NCBI GenBank assembly: GCA_017407125.1
Contig: JAFQXE010000009.1
Coordinates: 1-33,558 of the forward strand
Direction: 5' to 3'
Source: Thermoguttaceae bacterium
GTDB taxonomy: Bacteria; Planctomycetota; Planctomycetia; Pirellulales; Thermoguttaceae
DNA length: 33,558 bases
The notes under the pieces were generated by a model. The model was not told the origin of the DNA, did no database searches, and was given only the letters and a program-made list of their open reading frames with translations. Positions within the stretch are counted from its first letter, which is position 1; every line of letters begins with the position of its first letter. The translations under genes and the position numbers were made by a program. Shown piece by piece: positions 31,901-33,558 of the stretch.

Positions 31901-33558
31901 TTCAGTCTGACACGCTGACCGTTGACGGCGAGATTAAAAGCAACGGCGGATTTACCAAGACTGGCGCTGGAACGATGAAGCTCACCGCTGGCAACACGTA
32001 CATCGGCGCAACGAACGTTAACGCTGGTACGCTGATTACGACCAGTTCTGGAACGCTGGCTTCCTCCGCCGTCAACGTCGCCTCCGGCGCAACCTATGTC
32101 GACGGTTCCAATTTCATTACGTCCGCCGTTAATATCAATGGCGGTACGCTGACGATTGGAGAAACCAGCGCAACGTCACGAATTGTCATCGGAGACTTTG
32201 CTGTTACCAACGGTACGGTCAACTTCGATTTCAACAGCGCGTCTGTGGATTACAATTTCGATAACCTGTCAACCGGAGCTGCAACGCTGACATCTGGCAT
32301 AATCAACGTTACGTTCAACAACGATGACGAAAACACGTGGTGGACCAATGTTACTGATAGCGGATACGCTTTGATCAATGCGTCTGCTATGACGGTTGAC
32401 CTGAACAACTTCCAGTTGTTTGTTAACTCTGAGGAATCGCAGCAGTGGTATCTCGATACGGCGGACAACGCACTTGTTTTGAAGAAGCTGGGATCAGAAC
32501 CGCCAACGCCAACGGATTATTATTATCAAGCCCAGGACGATCTCGATAAAGAGAAGTGGACGATTGACGGAACGGACAAAAAAGGCATCAAGTTCACATC
32601 AGGCGACCAAAACGAGGTAACATATGATAAAGAAGTTCAAATGAACGCTGACGCTCCCAACGGTACAATTGAAGTTGGCGATGAACGCAACCTGACGCTT
32701 TCCGGCAACGTTTCCGGCGATAAAAACCTTGAAAAGACCGGCAAAGGTACGTTGACCCTTTCCAACGAAAACACGTATTCCGGCCCGACGACGGTTACCG
32801 ATGGAACGCTGGATCTGACGGCGAAAAACGCGATTTCCAATTCCTCTTCCGTTGAAAACAACGCGGCGATTACCATGGGCGCCGATCAGTCGCTCAATAA
32901 CCTGTCTGGAACAGGAACGATTGACAACGGAGGAAAAGCCTTGACGCTTAACAACACCGCGGCGACTGAATTCTCCGGCGTCATTTCCGGCAACGGTTCT
33001 TTGACCAAATCCGGAACGGAAACGCTGACGCTGTCCGGCGACAATACGTATACCGGCAAGACGACGGTTTCAGAAGGAACGCTGGCTCTGACGGAGCAAA
33101 ACGCGATTTCCAATTCCTCTTCCGTTTCTGTTGAAGAGAACGGCAAGGTTACCATGGGCGCAGATCAGTCGTTCAATAACCTGTCTGGAAACGGAACGAT
33201 TGACAACGGAGGAAACGACTTGACGCTTAACAACACTGCGGAGACATTGTTCTCCGGCGCTGTTTCCGGCAACGGAAACGTTACCAAGACCGGCGCTGGC
33301 ACGCTTAAGATTTTGTCAACCGACGGACAGTTTGCTCCTGAGAACTTCACAGTAGAAGCTGGCAAACTGGACTTCAAAGGCAAGTACAACGGCGATTTGA
33401 TTGTCAAGACTGGCACGACCTTCTCGCCCGGCAATTCTGTTGGCGACCTGACCGTCTACGGCAACGTTATAATTGAGACTGGCGCGACTGGCTTGTTCGA
33501 GTTCAGCGCTTACAACGAAGACCCGGCTCTGCAGCAATTCGACACGCTTGCCATCGAC
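25915..33558 (+). CDS. Giant secreted protein with autotransporter-type beta-strand (PATR) repeats, 3' partial
   Basis: Open for 2548 codons without a stop and cut by the window edge. AAGGTGA precedes the ATG. The signal peptide is MKQYTFFNRFKVQFFITILAVVLLGANSSALA (cleavage near 32). The first 1050 residues are imperfect beta-helix-like coils of the 'N-x-S-G-G-x-x-x-x-x-G' kind (VNISGGSYY, MTGGEARV, FNQSGGTATI-like). From about residue 1080 PATR units appear (KTGAGTLKLSGSNEYSGNTT with a following EGTL; TLTLSGANDYTGATTINAGTL; TLTLSGDNTYTGKTT). Two 360-residue blocks repeat at a 750-residue offset. The last visible residues (FDTLAID) resemble the approach to a passenger C-terminus. In planctomycetes such proteins usually end in a sorting anchor or autotransporter barrel; neither is visible. 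Probably a cell-surface adhesin or matrix protein. Confidence 0.9.
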   Translation, partial: MKQYTFFNRFKVQFFITILAVVLLGANSSALADTVWTAGDATVSDLLTESNWDNGAPVTADNPGFINGGTIGVSTTGYQPGSSGQNITLNFGGTSQTTFSGNFYPFGAITSGTGAFTMRLDDSASVTVNNFWAGNAQATSVSPVSGNDYVVYQYYGGNSTFNATNEWWGARAVKIYIQIADHASVTSAAGNSGLGCYSGSYGSVLDVTGGSLTVLNLVNQASTINVSGGTITATGTTYIGNSANTGTSYYNQTGGKVTTAGTYFSYHDNAVVNISGGSYYMTGAFYSTDQAGTRADINISGTGYWKTGSGFNLGQHGNTYLNVSDDAVIQTGAVNYAYHHTKSDTAQTEIVMSDNALWTCSNNFTPFWGIYTNGTGAGYASVTLKDHARLDIANNMWGGGNKNDNDHVIQLLPGKEYALEENFQGNSTTVIRNEWWTAVTAKTHVTIQDNASVSALSGNAGMGWGSLASGSVLDMTGGNLLVTANYYWVGAAENTTRAQGSATMNQSGGTATITRLYMGHEGSAYNLTNGVMNAGEMSVYASTSASLTGGTLNVGTLSNAGTTTLNGTTINLGSHGYINSTGTFNAQSGTINVKAASGYNYSAGDQILIGSFADEATANAAMARMSAPSGWTMGVVDFNGTKAVVAQYGSAPTGVKVWTSDSTGNLSDGPWTGATSNSTGYVVGGTNTFNDFAGKVVILGGTNKFTDDAVVHAGDLLVVNGGTNTYGTADIQMNGTTIVNGGSFASTNNKNFRVYGTAASPAYLEINGGSFNAPRWLAIGNANSTTQTAKVVINNGFVQCGYDGAGGFLICDGTGVTAEVVMNGGKLQVTNNRPSNIAVNEGDNGKFTMTNGYFTTGGEVNLATGKNATGTVDISGGIFLTTSTFTVGTGSGAKGVINMTGGEARVANLKLGRKGAGDDAQLNVSAGIFEVTSALYGSESSASGNVYITGTGQLLMNSSYNNASYAAIRELGKLYIEGSGDGSGALRFLQSSDSSVPITLTNDATIGIRTDAVFTQRESIESFNSGTKLTVKGGGTLALLKSSSYDGGTIIDSSAVKLAGTATLGTGNVTMTNGTLEFAYDDYHAFDNPINGTGTLVKSGEGMTVLSTANAFTGNTYIKQGELQFSDNAAALYGSVLIDSEGVLNYNIYGQTTLNYNDDVNIRGEGSLTKSGSGTLILNGKHAYRGTTTVTNGVLQLTAQDAIAKSSAVTVDGGIVMGAKQTFNNLSGSDAYGSINNGGYDLTLNNTAESVFAGGITGSGAVTKTGAGTLKLSGSNEYSGNTTVSEGTLVVGSYGSLASPLVTVASGATFQNGANSIVSDIIVNGGSFIIGETPEAAWITIGDFALNNNGQIFFDLNRYVSGADDQTDMDWLQAGSAAFNSGIVNIAFNEGEAAWFNNATAYGYLLVTADSLSLDETNVKVYVDNEESTAWGLKVVNNELFLVKTGELPVSEYWYANQSADMAEPTWTIDHDPKLGIKFVAGLSPTAEYTGNVQMDEDGSVEIGDGKNLTLSGKITGSAAVDKTGEGVLTLNATNDGFTGATKVSAGTLALTAQNAISNSASVENNGAITMTADQSLNNLSGTGTIDNGGSALTLNNTAASEFSGVISGEGALVKTGNETLTLSGANDYTGATTINAGTLRLTGEGTIGTGALTNNAIIEFSPAAGETMTIGYNVNNATEESKTVKTGAGTLSTSAWINHNVEIREGTLQITTGFGSNSKRFNGTVTIFEGATLDCATHDSLGYGSSNTVMNIYGTIDTSAGNETLKYTNFHFYGGTAKASGGGTYDICHTNSNFYSHALEGATAENPTVSTVTAGIRVRCTGSGDKFEIDTDANSQLTITGTIVNYDTQGVNCPIIKKGEGTLFLTQRNTFAGGMTIEAGRVISNAGNASASAYGTGKIVVESGATLEFQQSNQLGYGASAPNDITIRGTWIPSNYTHIKNVTLEGGVIEKEYGYSDGGSGLDFGTRTGKFTSTGDSVVKARFNINSGATVTFDVQSDTLTVDGEIKSNGGFTKTGAGTMKLTAGNTYIGATNVNAGTLITTSSGTLASSAVNVASGATYVDGSNFITSAVNINGGTLTIGETSATSRIVIGDFAVTNGTVNFDFNSASVDYNFDNLSTGAATLTSGIINVTFNNDDENTWWTNVTDSGYALINASAMTVDLNNFQLFVNSEESQQWYLDTADNALVLKKLGSEPPTPTDYYYQAQDDLDKEKWTIDGTDKKGIKFTSGDQNEVTYDKEVQMNADAPNGTIEVGDERNLTLSGNVSGDKNLEKTGKGTLTLSNENTYSGPTTVTDGTLDLTAKNAISNSSSVENNAAITMGADQSLNNLSGTGTIDNGGKALTLNNTAATEFSGVISGNGSLTKSGTETLTLSGDNTYTGKTTVSEGTLALTEQNAISNSSSVSVEENGKVTMGADQSFNNLSGNGTIDNGGNDLTLNNTAETLFSGAVSGNGNVTKTGAGTLKILSTDGQFAPENFTVEAGKLDFKGKYNGDLIVKTGTTFSPGNSVGDLTVYGNVIIETGATGLFEFSAYNEDPALQQFDTLAID
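29758..30834 (+). repeat. Internal duplication of PATR gene, block 1
   Basis: About 1.08 kb. It is matched by 32008-33084 at an offset of close to 2250 bases along most of its length (for example CAGTCGCTCAA at 30637 and 32887). The order of sub-blocks is conserved: a LTV/IGE strand region, a 'tyr-Leu-x-val-thr-ala' region, a Trp/Tyr-rich junction, then two PATR units. Confidence 0.75.
32008..33084 (+). repeat. Internal duplication of PATR gene, block 2
   Basis: Second copy of the block at 29758. Near-identity is highest in the NAISNSSSVENN and DQSLNNLSGTGTIDNGG region. A third, 279-base (93-residue) sub-unit follows directly, with CAGTCGTTCAATAACCTG at 33166 matching 32887. Confidence 0.75.

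Overview
The window looks like a chromosomal piece of a Gram-negative, PVC-type bacterium, most likely a planctomycete and possibly a gut or rumen lineage; Lentisphaerota is the main alternative. This is inference. It rests on a protein arginine kinase (McsB), several signal-peptide proteins rich in CxxC motifs, a very large secreted protein with autotransporter-associated beta-strand (PATR) repeats, secreted plant-polysaccharide enzymes with no SusC/SusD genes, and many genes with weak or no Shine-Dalgarno site.

Layout. (1) 1-1500: the edge of a mobile-element remnant. A terminase-small-subunit-like gene sits in a three-member minus-strand string coupled by ATGA overlaps; the first member has lost its 5' end. 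(2) 1583-7584: a compact type I restriction-modification operon, hsdM-hsdS-hsdR, on the minus strand behind a good sigma70-like promoter. (3) 7826-7990: tRNA-Leu(CAA) with its own promoter and terminator. (4) 8081-11147: mcsB and a secreted 614-residue protein of unknown role, minus strand. (5) 11227-13951: two tandemly duplicated zinc-ribbon proteins, a radical SAM/SPASM protein and a minimal HExxH metalloprotease, plus strand, interrupted by palindromic intergenic elements. (6) 14042-20911: four secreted carbohydrate-active proteins (BNR-4 propeller, GH106-like, beta-helix, GH5), plus strand, closed by a terminator. Two of them point to rhamnose-containing plant glycans, but the substrate is inference. 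(7) 20941-22750: a small membrane protein (minus) and a class I aminotransferase (plus). (8) 22777-25583: three minus-strand paralogues encoding secreted Cys/His/Pro-rich proteins with 41-42 residue CCPDC modules. Each has a similar promoter, a similar leader hairpin and a similar 3' hairpin. (9) 25784 to the right edge: a giant PATR-repeat secreted protein, open for 2548 codons and running off the window.

Two kinds of intergenic repeat run through the middle of the window. One is a set of tandem heptamers, GCGAGTT-type and CTACTGC-type, placed next to stop codons or just upstream of start codons. The other is a palindromic element family built from a TTCGCC/GGCGAA hairpin, a GCGTAATTCCG word and a TTACCGCCTT end. 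The least explained items are the CCPDC paralogue family with its shared leader, the radical SAM/zinc-ribbon/zincin neighbourhood, a strongly foldable 80-nt intergenic segment at 24544-24623, and the heptamer repeats. All functional statements are from reading the sequence; no database search was run.
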